A DNA stretch of 64,000 nt from Mycobacterium colombiense (lineage in GTDB: Bacteria > Actinomycetota > Actinomycetes > Mycobacteriales > Mycobacteriaceae). The notes under the pieces were generated by a model. The model was given only the letters and a program-made list of their open reading frames with translations, was not told the DNA's origin and searched no databases. This document shows, one piece after another, positions 18,604 to 27,861 of this stretch. Location of the stretch: positions 1 through 64,000 of the forward strand of contig NZ_QMEV01000009.1 of the NCBI RefSeq assembly GCF_003284935.1, in the 5' to 3' direction. Numbering within the stretch: position 1 is the first letter of the stretch; every line of letters starts with the position of its first letter. Both the position numbers and the translations under genes were made by a program.

Positions 18604-19020
18604 CTAGTGATTGCCGGCGGCCTGCACGAAGCCGACCTGGTCGGGGCAGTAGTGATCGACCGCGGCACCGAGGAACTGGAACGCCTGGCCCTGAGTGGTG
18701 CCGCGGGGCAGGTTGCGCTGGATGAACGTGGCCGACTTGTACGCGTCGCCGTCCACGCCCCTGCCGATGCGCTCGCAGGTGATCTTGCCCAGCCACGCCA
18801 ACTGGTCCTGCGGCTGGTAGATGCCGAAGCCGTTGACGGTGTTCTTGAACGGCGCGTCGTAGTCGCTCGGGGGCGACGGTGTGCGCGGTGTCGGGTATGG
18901 CGCCGTCGGCGGCGGGTCGGCCTGCGCGGGCGCGGAAAGCTGCGCCGGCCCGGCCAGCGCGATAGCAGCAGCAGCGGCGGCGGCAGCGGCTCCGATAGTA
19001 GCCAGCCTCGTTCCCTTCAT
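18604..19020 (-). CDS. Secreted DUF732 protein (Rv0559c-like)
   Basis: Exported protein of 138 aa. A signal peptide occupies residues 1-36 (an alanine run followed by LSAPAQADPPP). A proline-rich linker and a DUF732-type helical domain with two cysteines (LGKITCERIG and AVDHYCPDQVG) follow. ATG 19020 is chosen because it starts directly before the signal peptide. Rv0559c is a known salicylate-inducible secreted protein in M. tuberculosis. The methyltransferase Rv0560c that accompanies it there is missing here. Confidence 0.85.
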   Translation of the reverse strand: MKGTRLATIGAAAAAAAAAIALAGPAQLSAPAQADPPPTAPYPTPRTPSPPSDYDAPFKNTVNGFGIYQPQDQLAWLGKITCERIGRGVDGDAYKSATFIQRNLPRGTTQGQAFQFLGAAVDHYCPDQVGFVQAAGNH

Positions 19021-19131
19021 TAGCTGGACTATACACGCCTCGCTGCGGGTGCGCGGACGAAAGTCAATCGCCGATCGCCGCCCCGGCGCACCGCGGCCAG
19101 GCCGCCGACCAGCGGCGATACGCACACTCGG

Positions 19132-20379
19132 TCAGCTGAACGGGGTGCGGCGGTCGAGCAGCCGCGACAGCCGCCCGCCGCCGCGCCAGGCACGGGCCAC
19201 CCAGTCCGCGTCGTCGTCGGTGACCAGGTTGGCCATCACCCGCACGGCGATGGTCATCAGCGTTGTCGAGCGCATGGCGATCGGCCCGGTCGACGGCATA
19301 AACCGCCGAAACGTCAGCAGCAGCGCCAGCCGGCGCGCGACGGAGAAGCCGCGACCGTAGTGCTGCTGCAGCAGCGACGGCCACACCTGCGACAGGTCGG
19401 CGCACTCCAGCAGCGCCGCCGCCAACCGCCCGGTCTCGAGCCCGTAGTCGATGCCTTCGCCGTTGAGCGGGTTGACGCAGGCCGCGGCGTCACCGATGAG
19501 CATCCAGTTGGCACCGGCGACCCCCGACACCGCGCCGCCCATCGGCAGCAGCGCCGAGGCCACCGCGCGGGGCCGGCCGGTGAATCCCCACTCGTCGCGG
19601 CGCAGGTCGGTGTAGTAGTCGATCAGCGGACGCAGCGCCAGGTCGGCGGGCCGTCTCGACGTCGACAACGCGCCGACGCCGATGTTCACCTCTCCGTTGC
19701 CCAGCGGGAAGATCCAGCCATAACCCGGCAGCACGGTGTCCTTGGCGCCGTCGGGTCCACGCAGTTCCAGATGCGACGTCAGCCAGGGGTCGTCGGCGCG
19801 CGCGGTGGTCAGATACCCCCGGGCGGCGACGCCGTACACCGTGTCCTGGTGCCAGCGTCGGCCGAGCTTGCGGCCCAGTGGCGACCGGGCCCCGTCGGCC
19901 ACGATCAGCTGCCCGCAGCCCACCTCGGTGCCGTCGGCCAGCGTCACCGACGTCGCGCGGCCTGACGAATCATGTTGTGCGGCAACAACCTTGGTCCCAA
20001 GCAGCATCCGCGCCCCGGAGTCTTCGGCGACTTTGCGGATGCGGTCGTCCAGCTCGAAGCGGGCCACCGCGCTGCCGGTCGACGGGAACGACGGACCCGG
20101 CCAGTCGACTTCCACCTCGCCGCCGAACCCGCTCATCCGCAGCCCCCGATGCCGGATCCGGGTGTCCAGCCAGTCCCGCAGCCCCAGGCGTTCCAGCTCG
20201 GCGACCGCGCGCGGGGTCAGCCCGTCGCCGCAGGCCTTGTCGCGGGGAAAGCTCGCCGCATCGACGACCAGCACCTCATAGCCCGCGCGGGCGGCCCACG
20301 CCGCCGCCGCCGACCCGGCGGGCCCTGCGCCCACGACCACCACTTGGGCCTTGAGGCCTCGGGTCGCTCCCGTCTTCAT
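19132..20379 (-). CDS. menJ: Menaquinone beta-isoprene reductase MenJ (geranylgeranyl reductase family)
   Basis: FAD-dependent oxidoreductase of 415 aa. The N-terminal dinucleotide site is VVVGAGPAGSAAAAWAARAG, followed by ASFPRDKACGDGLTP, and the FAD-contacting segment is WMLIGDAAACVNPLNGEGID. It corresponds to Rv0561c, the enzyme that saturates one isoprene unit of menaquinone-9. ATG 20379 fits the conserved N-terminus; the much longer frame upstream is the antisense of grcC1. Its start is 22 bp from that of grcC1 on the other strand, so the promoter regions overlap. Confidence 0.92.
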   Translation of the reverse strand: MKTGATRGLKAQVVVVGAGPAGSAAAAWAARAGYEVLVVDAASFPRDKACGDGLTPRAVAELERLGLRDWLDTRIRHRGLRMSGFGGEVEVDWPGPSFPSTGSAVARFELDDRIRKVAEDSGARMLLGTKVVAAQHDSSGRATSVTLADGTEVGCGQLIVADGARSPLGRKLGRRWHQDTVYGVAARGYLTTARADDPWLTSHLELRGPDGAKDTVLPGYGWIFPLGNGEVNIGVGALSTSRRPADLALRPLIDYYTDLRRDEWGFTGRPRAVASALLPMGGAVSGVAGANWMLIGDAAACVNPLNGEGIDYGLETGRLAAALLECADLSQVWPSLLQQHYGRGFSVARRLALLLTFRRFMPSTGPIAMRSTTLMTIAVRVMANLVTDDDADWVARAWRGGGRLSRLLDRRTPFS

Positions 20380-20401
20380 GCACACCAGTATGTTTGGTCC
20401 C

Positions 20402-21409
20402 GTGAGTACTCCGGCGACGGTGGTGGCGGGCGTTGACTTCGGCGACCCGGCTTTCGCGGCGACCGTACGCGACGGCGTGGGGCGGATCGAGCAGCTCATG
20501 GAGGCGGAATTTCGCAGCGCCGACGACATCATGACCGAGTCGCTGACCCATCTGTTCAAGGCCGGCGGCAAGCGGTTCCGGCCCCTGTTCACCGTGCTGT
20601 CGGCGCAGATCGGGCCCAACCCGGACAGCGCGGACGTGACCATCGCCGGCGCCGTCATCGAACTGGTGCACCTGGCCACGCTGTACCACGACGACGTGAT
20701 GGACGAGGCGGAGGTGCGCCGCGGCACACCCACCGCGAACGTGCGCTGGGGCAACAACGTCGCCATCCTGGCCGGGGACTATCTGTTCGCCACGGCATCC
20801 CGGTTGGTGTCGCGGCTGGGTCCCGAGGCGGTGCGGCTGATCGCCGAGACCTTCGCCCAGCTGGTGACCGGTCAGATGCGCGAGACCCGCGGGTTCGTGG
20901 CGGGATCCGACCCGATCGAGCACTACCTGAAGGTGGTGTACGAGAAGACCGCATGCCTGATCGCCGCGGCGGGCCGGTTCGGCGCGATGTTCTCGGGTGC
21001 CGACGCCGATCACGTGGAGCGGCTGAGCCGCCTCGGCGGCATCGTGGGCACCGCGTTCCAGATCTCCGACGACATCATCGACATCGACAGCGATTCCCAC
21101 GAGTCCGGCAAGCTGCCCGGCACCGACGTGCGCGAAGGCGTGCACACCTTGCCGATGGTCTACGCGCTGCGCGAACCCGGGCCCGAGGCGGCGCGGCTGC
21201 GCGAACTGCTGGTCGGGCCGATCGACGACGACGACGCGGTGGCCGAGGCGCTGGGTCTCTTGCGGGCGTCGCCCGGCATGACCAAGGCCAAGCAGTCGCT
21301 CCAGGAATACGCGGACCAGGCGCGCCGGGAGCTGGCCCTGCTGCCCGACGTCCCGGGCCGGCACGCGTTGCAGACCCTGGTCGACTACACCATCAGCCGG
21401 CACGGTTAG
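20402..21409 (+). CDS. grcC1: Polyprenyl diphosphate synthase GrcC1
   Basis: Trans-isoprenyl diphosphate synthase of 335 aa, the same length as Rv0562. The first aspartate-rich motif is YHDDVMDEAEVRRG and the second is QISDDIIDIDSDSHESGK, with GGKRFRPLFTVLSAQIG before them. GTG 20402 is the preferred start (VSTPATVVAGVDFGD). The enzyme probably makes the long prenyl chain for menaquinone, given its place between menG/menJ and htpX. Chain length cannot be read from the sequence. Confidence 0.92.
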   Translation: MSTPATVVAGVDFGDPAFAATVRDGVGRIEQLMEAEFRSADDIMTESLTHLFKAGGKRFRPLFTVLSAQIGPNPDSADVTIAGAVIELVHLATLYHDDVMDEAEVRRGTPTANVRWGNNVAILAGDYLFATASRLVSRLGPEAVRLIAETFAQLVTGQMRETRGFVAGSDPIEHYLKVVYEKTACLIAAAGRFGAMFSGADADHVERLSRLGGIVGTAFQISDDIIDIDSDSHESGKLPGTDVREGVHTLPMVYALREPGPEAARLRELLVGPIDDDDAVAEALGLLRASPGMTKAKQSLQEYADQARRELALLPDVPGRHALQTLVDYTISRHG

Positions 21410-21536
21410 AAGCGGGTTGCCACCCTTCGGCTGGCGGCGCCCGCAACCGCGCCGTGGAACCAACGGGGCCGCCTCGGGCGTTCAATGAGCTGTAATCGGC
21501 AATAACGCGCACCCGAGTGTTCGCAAGGAGACACCG

Positions 21537-22400
21537 ATGACCTGGCATCCGCATCACAACACGTTCAAGACGTTCGCGTTGTTGGTTGGCATGTCCGCGT
21601 TGATCGTGTTCGTCGGCTCGCTGTTCGGCAGGACCGCGATGTTCCTCGCGGTGTTGTTCGCCATCGGGATGAACGTCTACACCTACTACAACAGCGACAA
21701 GCTGGCGTTGCGGGCGATGCACGCGCAGCCGGTGTCGGAGGTGCAGGCGCCGGCGATGTACCGGATCGTGCGCGAGCTGGCGACCGCCGCGCACCAGCCG
21801 ATGCCCCGGTTGTACATCAGCGACACCAACGCGCCCAACGCATTCGCGACCGGACGCAACCCCCGCAACGCGGCGGTCTGCTGCACCACCGGCATTCTGG
21901 GCATCCTCACCGAGCGCGAGCTGCGCGCCGTACTGGGACACGAACTTTCGCACGTCTACAACCGCGACATCCTGATCTCGTGCATCGCCGGCGCGCTGGC
22001 CTCGGTGATCACCGCGCTGGCCAACATAGCCATGATCGCCGGCATGTTCGGCGGTAACGATCGCGACGGCGAGAATCCCTTTGCGCTGCTGCTGGTTTCG
22101 TTGCTCGGACCGATCGCCGCGACGGTGGTGCGGTTGGCGGTGTCGCGATCACGCGAATACCAGGCGGACGAATCGGGCGCGGTGCTGACCGGTGACCCGC
22201 TGGCCCTGGCGTCGGCCCTGCGCAAGATTTCCGGCGGGGTGCAGGCGGCCCCGCTGCCGCCGGAGCCCCAGCTGGCCAGCCAGGCCCACCTGATGATCGC
22301 CAACCCGTTTCGCGCGGGCGAGCGGATCGGGTCGCTGTTTTCGACGCACCCGCCGATCGAGGACCGCATCCGCCGGCTGGAGCAAATGGCCGGGCGGTAG
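21537..22400 (+). CDS. htpX: Membrane zinc metalloprotease HtpX
   Basis: M48-family protease of 287 aa. Two N-terminal membrane helices (residues 10-50) precede the zinc motif [12 protein letters not shown], with the third ligand Glu in [10 protein letters not shown]. Another helix pair lies near residues 145-205. It ends in [17 protein letters not shown]. HtpX degrades misfolded membrane proteins under stress. A good ribosome site AAGGAGA sits just before ATG 21537. It corresponds to Rv0563. Confidence 0.94.
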   Translation: MTWHPHHNTFKTFALLVGMSALIVFVGSLFGRTAMFLAVLFAIGMNVYTYYNSDKLALRAMHAQPVSEVQAPAMYRIVRELATAAHQPMPRLYISDTNAPNAFATGRNPRNAAVCCTTGILGILTERELRAVLGHELSHVYNRDILISCIAGALASVITALANIAMIAGMFGGNDRDGENPFALLLVSLLGPIAATVVRLAVSRSREYQADESGAVLTGDPLALASALRKISGGVQAAPLPPEPQLASQAHLMIANPFRAGERIGSLFSTHPPIEDRIRRLEQMAGR

Positions 22401-22441
22401 GCCCAGACCCACGTACCATCGGAATTGGATGGTGATTGGCG

Positions 22442-22684
22442 ATGACTGAACCCAACTCGATAGACATTCACGAAGCCGGCCTGGCGTTAGACCTGCCCGA
22501 CTTGATCTTCGAAACACGCGCCGGTGCGGGGATGAACCAGGCCCAGCTGGCCGAGGCGCTTGGCATCTCCCACGAGGCTGTCGCCGCGTGGGAGGACGGC
22601 ACCGAGGTGCCCCGTGTCGACGAGCTGCAACGGTTGGCGCAGGTGTGCGGCAAGCGGCTGCACATCCGCATCGACGTCGACTGA
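22442..22684 (+). CDS. Small XRE-type helix-turn-helix protein
   Basis: Protein of 80 aa that is essentially one HTH domain: FETRAGAGMNQAQLAEALGI, then SHEAVAAWEDGTEVPR, and a closing helix ending in LHIRIDVD. ATG 22442 is preferred over the TTG two codons before. It follows htpX on the same strand, 41 bp away, and is convergent with the SulP transporter. Regulatory target unknown. Confidence 0.8.
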   Translation: MTEPNSIDIHEAGLALDLPDLIFETRAGAGMNQAQLAEALGISHEAVAAWEDGTEVPRVDELQRLAQVCGKRLHIRIDVD

Positions 22685-22704
22685 CCGGGCCGCGCGGAGG
22701 CCAA

Positions 22705-24255
22705 TTACGCTGCGGCGCCGGGCCTTTCGGCTTCGATCAGGGGTTGGTGCGCGTCGCGCCGGCCCGTGTCGGTAACGCCCTCGATGTGCACCGTCCCGCC
22801 CGTCGCCTCGTGCTGTTGCTGCCAATCGGTGATCGTTTGGTGGGCGGCGTGATCGAGGTAGTGGACCGCAATGCTCACCGTCGCCGTCGTGCCCTGCGGA
22901 ATCGACGCCAGCAACCGCGTCAGCCGCGGCAGCGCCAGGAAGGTGCACGCCGCGCCCTCGATGCTCACCCGCCACCCGTCGTCGGACGGCGCGGCTTCGA
23001 TCTTGGCCCGGATCACCCGCCATCCGGTCAGCGCGATGGCCAGCGCGAGCCCGATCATGACGCCGTGCAGCAGGTTGAGGAAGATGACGCTGACGGCCGT
23101 CACGACGTAGACCGCCAGATCGCCGTGCTTCATGGCGGTCTCGATGTGCGCCGGCTTGAGCAATTGGATACCGATGACGATGAGCAGACCGGCCAGCGCG
23201 GCGGTGGGGATCTCCTCGACCAGCCCGGCGAACGGGATGGTGAACAGCAGGATCCAGACACCGTGCATGATCGCCGAGGCGCGAGACTTGGCGCCCGCGT
23301 TGACATTTGTCGAGCTACGGACGATGACGCCGGTCACCGGGAGCCCACCGATGGTGCCCGACACGATGTTGGCGGCTCCTTGCCCCACCAACTCGCGGTT
23401 GAAGTCGGTGCGCGGCCCGTTGTGCATCCGGTCGACCGACACCGCCGACAGCAGGCTCTCGACGCTGGCGATGAGCGCCACCGTGATCACCCCGATCGCG
23501 ACCGCGCCCCAGTTGCCGTGGGGAAGCTCCGGCAACCGCAGCGCGTCCAGCGGTGACCCCTCGAGGTCGATCCGGCGCACGTGGAATTTGAAGACCACCG
23601 AAATCACCGTCACCCCCACGATGGCGACCAGGGGACCCGGAATGCGGCGCAATGTGGCGGGAACCCATCGCCACCCCACCAGGATGGCGATCACCAGCAC
23701 GCCCAGGATCACCCCCGGACGGTGCGCACCGATGATCTGACCCGGCAGCCCGATGAGGTTGTGCCAGGCGCTGCTCTTGGATTTCCCGCCGAGCAGCACG
23801 TGCGCCTGCTGCAGGGCGATCGTGATCCCGATGCCGGCCAGCATGGCGTGCACGACCACCGGTGAGATCGCCAGGGCCGCGCGCGCCACCCGGCTCAGCC
23901 CCAGCAGCACCTGCACGACTCCGGCGGCAACGGTGATCAAACACGTTATGCCCCAACCGAAGTCGGACACCAGGTCCGCGACGACGACGGTCAGCCCGGC
24001 GGCGGGGCCACTGACCTGCAGCGGGGATCCGCCCAGCGAGCCGACGATGATGCCGCCGACGATCGCGGCGATCAGGCCGGCGAGCACCGGGGCGCCCGAA
24101 GCGATCGCGATCCCCAGCGACAGCGGCAGCGCGACCAGGAAAACGACGAGCGATGACGGTAGGTCGTGGCGGATGATGCCGCGCAGCCGATCGACGCGCG
24201 ATTCTGTCAGCCGACGTTCACGGGTCTTTTCACCCGACTGTTCAACGTTGTGCAC
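22705..24255 (-). CDS. SulP-family anion transporter
   Basis: Membrane protein of 516 aa with 10-12 helices and a C-terminal cytosolic domain. The N-terminal half starts DLPSSLVVFLVALPLSLGIA and contains SGPAAGLTVVVADLV. The central signature GTIGGLPVTGVIVRSSTNVN resembles the SulP site as found in the bicarbonate/sulfate branch often fused or linked to carbonic anhydrase. The last ~110 residues form a STAS-like domain (TVSIAVHYLDHAAHQTITDW). The substrate could be sulfate, bicarbonate or another anion. In M. tuberculosis htpX is followed directly by gpsA, so this is an insertion or a lost gene there. Confidence 0.88.
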   Translation of the reverse strand: MHNVEQSGEKTRERRLTESRVDRLRGIIRHDLPSSLVVFLVALPLSLGIAIASGAPVLAGLIAAIVGGIIVGSLGGSPLQVSGPAAGLTVVVADLVSDFGWGITCLITVAAGVVQVLLGLSRVARAALAISPVVVHAMLAGIGITIALQQAHVLLGGKSKSSAWHNLIGLPGQIIGAHRPGVILGVLVIAILVGWRWVPATLRRIPGPLVAIVGVTVISVVFKFHVRRIDLEGSPLDALRLPELPHGNWGAVAIGVITVALIASVESLLSAVSVDRMHNGPRTDFNRELVGQGAANIVSGTIGGLPVTGVIVRSSTNVNAGAKSRASAIMHGVWILLFTIPFAGLVEEIPTAALAGLLIVIGIQLLKPAHIETAMKHGDLAVYVVTAVSVIFLNLLHGVMIGLALAIALTGWRVIRAKIEAAPSDDGWRVSIEGAACTFLALPRLTRLLASIPQGTTATVSIAVHYLDHAAHQTITDWQQQHEATGGTVHIEGVTDTGRRDAHQPLIEAERPGAAA

Positions 24256-24498
24256 CGGTCGCGTCCCTCGGTAGGAGTTAGCGGGGGGTGTTCGGATATC
24301 CGCCCCACCTTGCGCTCATTACCTCTTCGTAACGCGCTGGCGTACAAACGATTACGCCGGGCCGACCCGCAGGATCGCGCCCGGATACCGCTGGCCGCCT
24401 GGATCGACGGTATTTTGCTGGCAAAGACCGGTCAAGCCGAAGGGCCGCGCCCATAGAGAATGCAAAGATTTGAATTCGGCCAGCCCTGAACGACCAGT

Positions 24499-25524
24499 TC
24501 AGAAGCCGGAACCGTGCACCTCGTGGCCGGGAACCTCGGCGATCAGGCCCCGGTAGGCCTGCTCGACGGACGAGCCGTGGTTGATCACGGCGTCGACCTC
24601 GCGGGCGATCGGCATGGTGAGGCCGAATTCGTTGGCAAACTCCATGATCACGCTGGCGGCCTTGACGCCCTCGGCGACCTGGTTCATCGAGGCGATGATC
24701 TCGTCGATGGGCTTGCCCGCCCCCAGTTGCTCACCGACGTGCCGGTTACGGCTGCGCTGGCTGGTGCAGGTGACGATGAGGTCGCCGAGGCCGGCCAGGC
24801 CCGGGAACGTCTCGGGATTGCCGCCCAGGGCCACCCCCAGCTTGGTCATCTCGCGCAGCGCGCGGGCGATCACCAGCGCGCGGGTGTTCTCCCCGATGCC
24901 CAGGGAATAGCCCATCCCGACCGAGATGGCGTAGACGTTCTTCAGCGCCCCGGCCATCTCCACCCCGATGACGTCGTCGGTGGTGTACACGCGGAAGCGG
25001 CGGGTGCGGAACAGGCCCGAGAGCCGGGTCGCCAGGTGCTGGTCCGGCATCGCCAGCACCGCCGCGGCGGCGTAGCCCTCGCCCACCTCGCGCGCGATGT
25101 TCGGACCGGCCAGGATGCCCGCGGGGTGGCCGGGCAGCGTCTCCTCGATGATCTGCGACATCCGCATGTTGGTGCCCTGCTCGAGCCCCTTGACCAGCGA
25201 CACCACCGGCACCCACGGCCGCAGTTCTTTGGCCAGCTCGCTCAGCACCCCCCGAAAGCCGTGCGAGGGAACGCCCATGACGACGACGTCGGCGGAGTTC
25301 GCCGCCTCGGCGAAGTCGGTGGTGGCGCGCAGGGTGTCACTGAGCACGACGTCGTTGCCGAGGTAGCGGCTGTTGCGGTGGTTGTCGTTGATGTCGGTGG
25401 CCGTCTCCTCGGAGCGCACCCACTGCAGCGTCGGCCCGCGACGCGCGCAGATTGATGCCACGGTGGTGCCCCAGGAACCGCCACCGAGGACAACGACTTT
25501 GGGTTCGCGCTTCTCAGATGCCAT
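24499..25524 (-). CDS. gpsA: Glycerol-3-phosphate dehydrogenase [NAD(P)+]
   Basis: Protein of 341 aa that reduces dihydroxyacetone phosphate for phospholipid synthesis. The N-terminal site is VVLGGGSWGTTVASICARR. The catalytic and substrate region includes AGALKNVYAISVGMGYSLG (catalytic Lys) and GLAGLGDLIVTCTSQRSRNR. It corresponds to Rv0564c (gpdA1). The 243 bp between it and the SulP gene hold no convincing gene. Confidence 0.93.
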   Translation of the reverse strand: MASEKREPKVVVLGGGSWGTTVASICARRGPTLQWVRSEETATDINDNHRNSRYLGNDVVLSDTLRATTDFAEAANSADVVVMGVPSHGFRGVLSELAKELRPWVPVVSLVKGLEQGTNMRMSQIIEETLPGHPAGILAGPNIAREVGEGYAAAAVLAMPDQHLATRLSGLFRTRRFRVYTTDDVIGVEMAGALKNVYAISVGMGYSLGIGENTRALVIARALREMTKLGVALGGNPETFPGLAGLGDLIVTCTSQRSRNRHVGEQLGAGKPIDEIIASMNQVAEGVKAASVIMEFANEFGLTMPIAREVDAVINHGSSVEQAYRGLIAEVPGHEVHGSGF

Positions 25525-25594
25525 GGCGATCAGCGTATTGCGGACATCTGCGATTTAGTAGCAGTTCACGAACACCCGTCCACGCGCGGCGCCG

Positions 25595-27106
25595 CTAGCC
25601 CGCCAGCGGCGCGCGGTCGTCGACCCGGCCGAACACCATCGCCTCCTCGATGCGGTCGAAGCGGTAGTCGAGGGCGTCGGCCAGGTAGTTCTGCCGCACG
25701 TTCCATGGCCGCTTGGTGCCCGACTTCGGCAGCATGTGCACCGAGCGCAGCACGTAGCCGGCGTTGATGTCCCACGAGGGCTTCTCGGTCATCGGCTCGT
25801 TACCGCGATGCGGGGCGGCGTGGGTGTAGCCGTGAGAGGCCATGTGCTCCATGAGTTTTGCGGTCGCTCGTGCGGTGATGTCGGCGCGCAGCGTCCACGA
25901 CGCATTGGTGTAGCCGACACACCAGAACAGGTTGGGCACGTCTTCGAGCATGTGCGCCTTGTAGACGAAGCGGTCGCTGGTCTTGATTTCGTTGCCGTCC
26001 AGGCTGATCGCGGTCCCGCCCAGCGCCTGCAGCTGCAGCCCGGTGGCGGTGACGATGATGTCGGCGTCGAGGTGTCCGCCGGACTTGAGCGCGATCCCGG
26101 TCGCGTCGAAGTGGTCGATGTGGTCGGTGACCACCTCGGCGGATCCCGCGGCGATGGCGTTGTACAGGTCGGCGTCGGGGATCAGGCACATCCGCTGATC
26201 CCACGGGTTGTAGCGCGGCTTGAAGTGGGTGTCGACGTCGTAGCCGGGGGGCAGGCTGCTGATCGCCTTGCGCCGCAGCAGCCAGCGCACGAACCCCGGC
26301 GCCTTGCGCGACAACGCGAAGAACACCGCCTCGGTCAGGGCGCTGTACATGCGCACGACGAGATGGGCGGGCTTGCGGGGCAACAGCTTTCGGGAAACGG
26401 CGGCGACGGTGCCGTACTTGGACGCCGAAATGAGGTAGGTCGGCGAGCGCTGCAGCATGGTGACTTTGGCGGCGCGGTCCGACAACGAGGGCAGCAGCGT
26501 GACGGCGGTCGCCCCGCTGCCGATCACCACCACCTTCTTGCCCGTGTAGTCCAGGTCTTCGGGCCAGTGCTGGGGGTGCACCACGGTGCCCTTGAACTCT
26601 TCGATGCCCGGGAAGTCGGGCGTGTAGCCCTCGTCGTAGTTGTAGTAGCCGCTGCCGAAGAACACGAAGCGCCCGCGGTAGAGCTTGCGCGCCCCGTCCT
26701 GCTCGACGGTGACGGTCCAAGTGTCGGTGGCGGAGTCCCAGTCGGCCGAGCGGACATAGCTGTTGAACCGGATGTGCCGATCGATGCCGTACTTGCGCGC
26801 GGTGGCTTCCAGGTACTGGCGGATGTGCACGCCGTCGGCCACGCCCTCTTTCCGGGTCCACGGTTCGAACGGGAACGACAGGGTGAAGATGCTGCTGTCC
26901 GAGCGCACCCCGGGGTAGCGGAACAGGTCCCACGTCCCGCCGATCTGCGCGCGCCGCTCCAGCACGGTGTACGTCAGCTGCGGATTGCGCTCGGTGATCC
27001 GGTAGGCCGCGTCGATGCCGGAGATGCCGGCACCGACGATGATCACGTCGGTGTACCCGGCCTCGGTCGCATCACCGTCTGCGGCTTGCTGGGGACTCAC
27101 GGTCAT
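25595..27106 (-). CDS. Flavin-containing (Baeyer-Villiger type) monooxygenase (Rv0565c-like)
   Basis: FAD/NADPH monooxygenase of 503 aa. The FAD motif is VIIVGAGISGIDAAYRI. The Baeyer-Villiger fingerprint is present as FKGTVVHPQHWPEDLDYTGK, followed by the NADPH motif VVVIGSGATAVTLLPSL. A C-terminal region ending in RPWNVRQNYLADALDYRFD matches this subfamily. Order agrees with Rv0565c; from memory, this enzyme has been linked to activation of the prodrug ethionamide. The natural substrate is unknown. Confidence 0.9.
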   Translation of the reverse strand: MTVSPQQAADGDATEAGYTDVIIVGAGISGIDAAYRITERNPQLTYTVLERRAQIGGTWDLFRYPGVRSDSSIFTLSFPFEPWTRKEGVADGVHIRQYLEATARKYGIDRHIRFNSYVRSADWDSATDTWTVTVEQDGARKLYRGRFVFFGSGYYNYDEGYTPDFPGIEEFKGTVVHPQHWPEDLDYTGKKVVVIGSGATAVTLLPSLSDRAAKVTMLQRSPTYLISASKYGTVAAVSRKLLPRKPAHLVVRMYSALTEAVFFALSRKAPGFVRWLLRRKAISSLPPGYDVDTHFKPRYNPWDQRMCLIPDADLYNAIAAGSAEVVTDHIDHFDATGIALKSGGHLDADIIVTATGLQLQALGGTAISLDGNEIKTSDRFVYKAHMLEDVPNLFWCVGYTNASWTLRADITARATAKLMEHMASHGYTHAAPHRGNEPMTEKPSWDINAGYVLRSVHMLPKSGTKRPWNVRQNYLADALDYRFDRIEEAMVFGRVDDRAPLAG

Positions 27107-27212
27107 CGCGAACCTCGCTCACATCGTGGGACTCGTCACTAGCCTAGAGACCCACCGGTTGGTCGGGCTAGGAACCCGCGAAACCGCCTCACACCGGCGC
27201 GCGCCCGCCCCG

Positions 27213-27704
27213 TCAGCGGTAGTTGACGAACTGCAGCGCCACGTCCAGGTCGGCCTGCTTGAGCAGCGCTTGGACGGCCTGCAGGTCGTCACGCTTTTTG
27301 CTGGTGACCCGGATTTCCTCACCCTGGATCTGCGTCTTGACGGATTTGGGGCCGTCATCGCGGATCAGCTTGGTGATCTTCTTGGCGTTCTCGCTGCTGA
27401 TGCCCTGCTTGAGGGAGCCGTTGATCTTGTAGGTCTTGCCCGAGGCCTGCGGTTCGCCGGCGTCAAAGGCCTTCATCGAGATGTCGCGGCGGATCAGCTT
27501 CTCTTTGAAGACGTCGACGGCCGCCTTGACGCGTTCCTCGGTGGACGACGTCAGCTCGATAGCCTCGTCGCCCTTCCAGGCGATCGTGGTGTCGGTACCG
27601 CGGAAGTCGAAGCGGGTGGCCAGCTCCTTGGCGGCCTGGTTGAGCGCGTTGTCGACCTCCTGGCGATCCACTTTGCTGACGATGTCGAACGATGAGTCCG
27701 CCAT
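27213..27704 (-). CDS. YajQ family cyclic-di-GMP/nucleic-acid-binding protein (Rv0566c-like)
   Basis: Protein of 163 aa with the double ferredoxin-like YajQ fold. The conserved start [20 protein letters not shown] is followed by [20 protein letters not shown], and the second half ends in [19 protein letters not shown]. Relatives in other bacteria bind cyclic di-GMP or RNA. It is the last core gene before the tRNA-Tyr insertion site and is transcribed away from it. Confidence 0.92.
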   Translation of the reverse strand: MADSSFDIVSKVDRQEVDNALNQAAKELATRFDFRGTDTTIAWKGDEAIELTSSTEERVKAAVDVFKEKLIRRDISMKAFDAGEPQASGKTYKINGSLKQGISSENAKKITKLIRDDGPKSVKTQIQGEEIRVTSKKRDDLQAVQALLKQADLDVALQFVNYR

Positions 27705-27773
27705 GCATTCCGTCCCTTCATCCGGTGATAGGCGTTTGTGCTTTGTCTACTCGCTCGTTGTAACCTGTCTGGC

Positions 27774-27857
27774 GGCAGGTTGCCCGAGCGGCCAATGGGA
27801 GCGGACTGTAAATCCGTCGCGAAAGCTTCACAGGTTCGAATCCTGTACCTGCCACCA
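27774..27857 (+). tRNA. tRNA-Tyr (anticodon GTA), CCA encoded
   Basis: The acceptor stem pairs GGCAGGT (27774-27780) with ACCTGCC (27847-27853). The D-arm CCC/GGG pairs are visible, and the anticodon loop CTGTAAA carries GTA. A variable arm of about 11 nt is followed by the T-arm ACAGG-TTCGAAT-CCTGT, and CCA is encoded at 27855-27857. The island has replaced the 3' end without damage, so the gene should be functional. The integrase gene converges on it from the island side. Confidence 0.95.
27800..27857 (+). repeat. Left attachment repeat (attL, 3' part of tRNA-Tyr)
   Basis: These 58 bp, from the anticodon stem to the CCA end of tRNA-Tyr, recur exactly at 51,742-51,799. The flanking bases differ on both sides. 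An exact duplication of a tRNA 3' end next to a tyrosine integrase is the classic footprint of site-specific integration. Confidence 0.93.
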
Positions 27858-27861
27858 AAGG

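Noticed and set aside
22588..23556. 322-codon forward frame opposite the SulP gene
   Set aside because: Shadow of the transporter; no recognisable domain.
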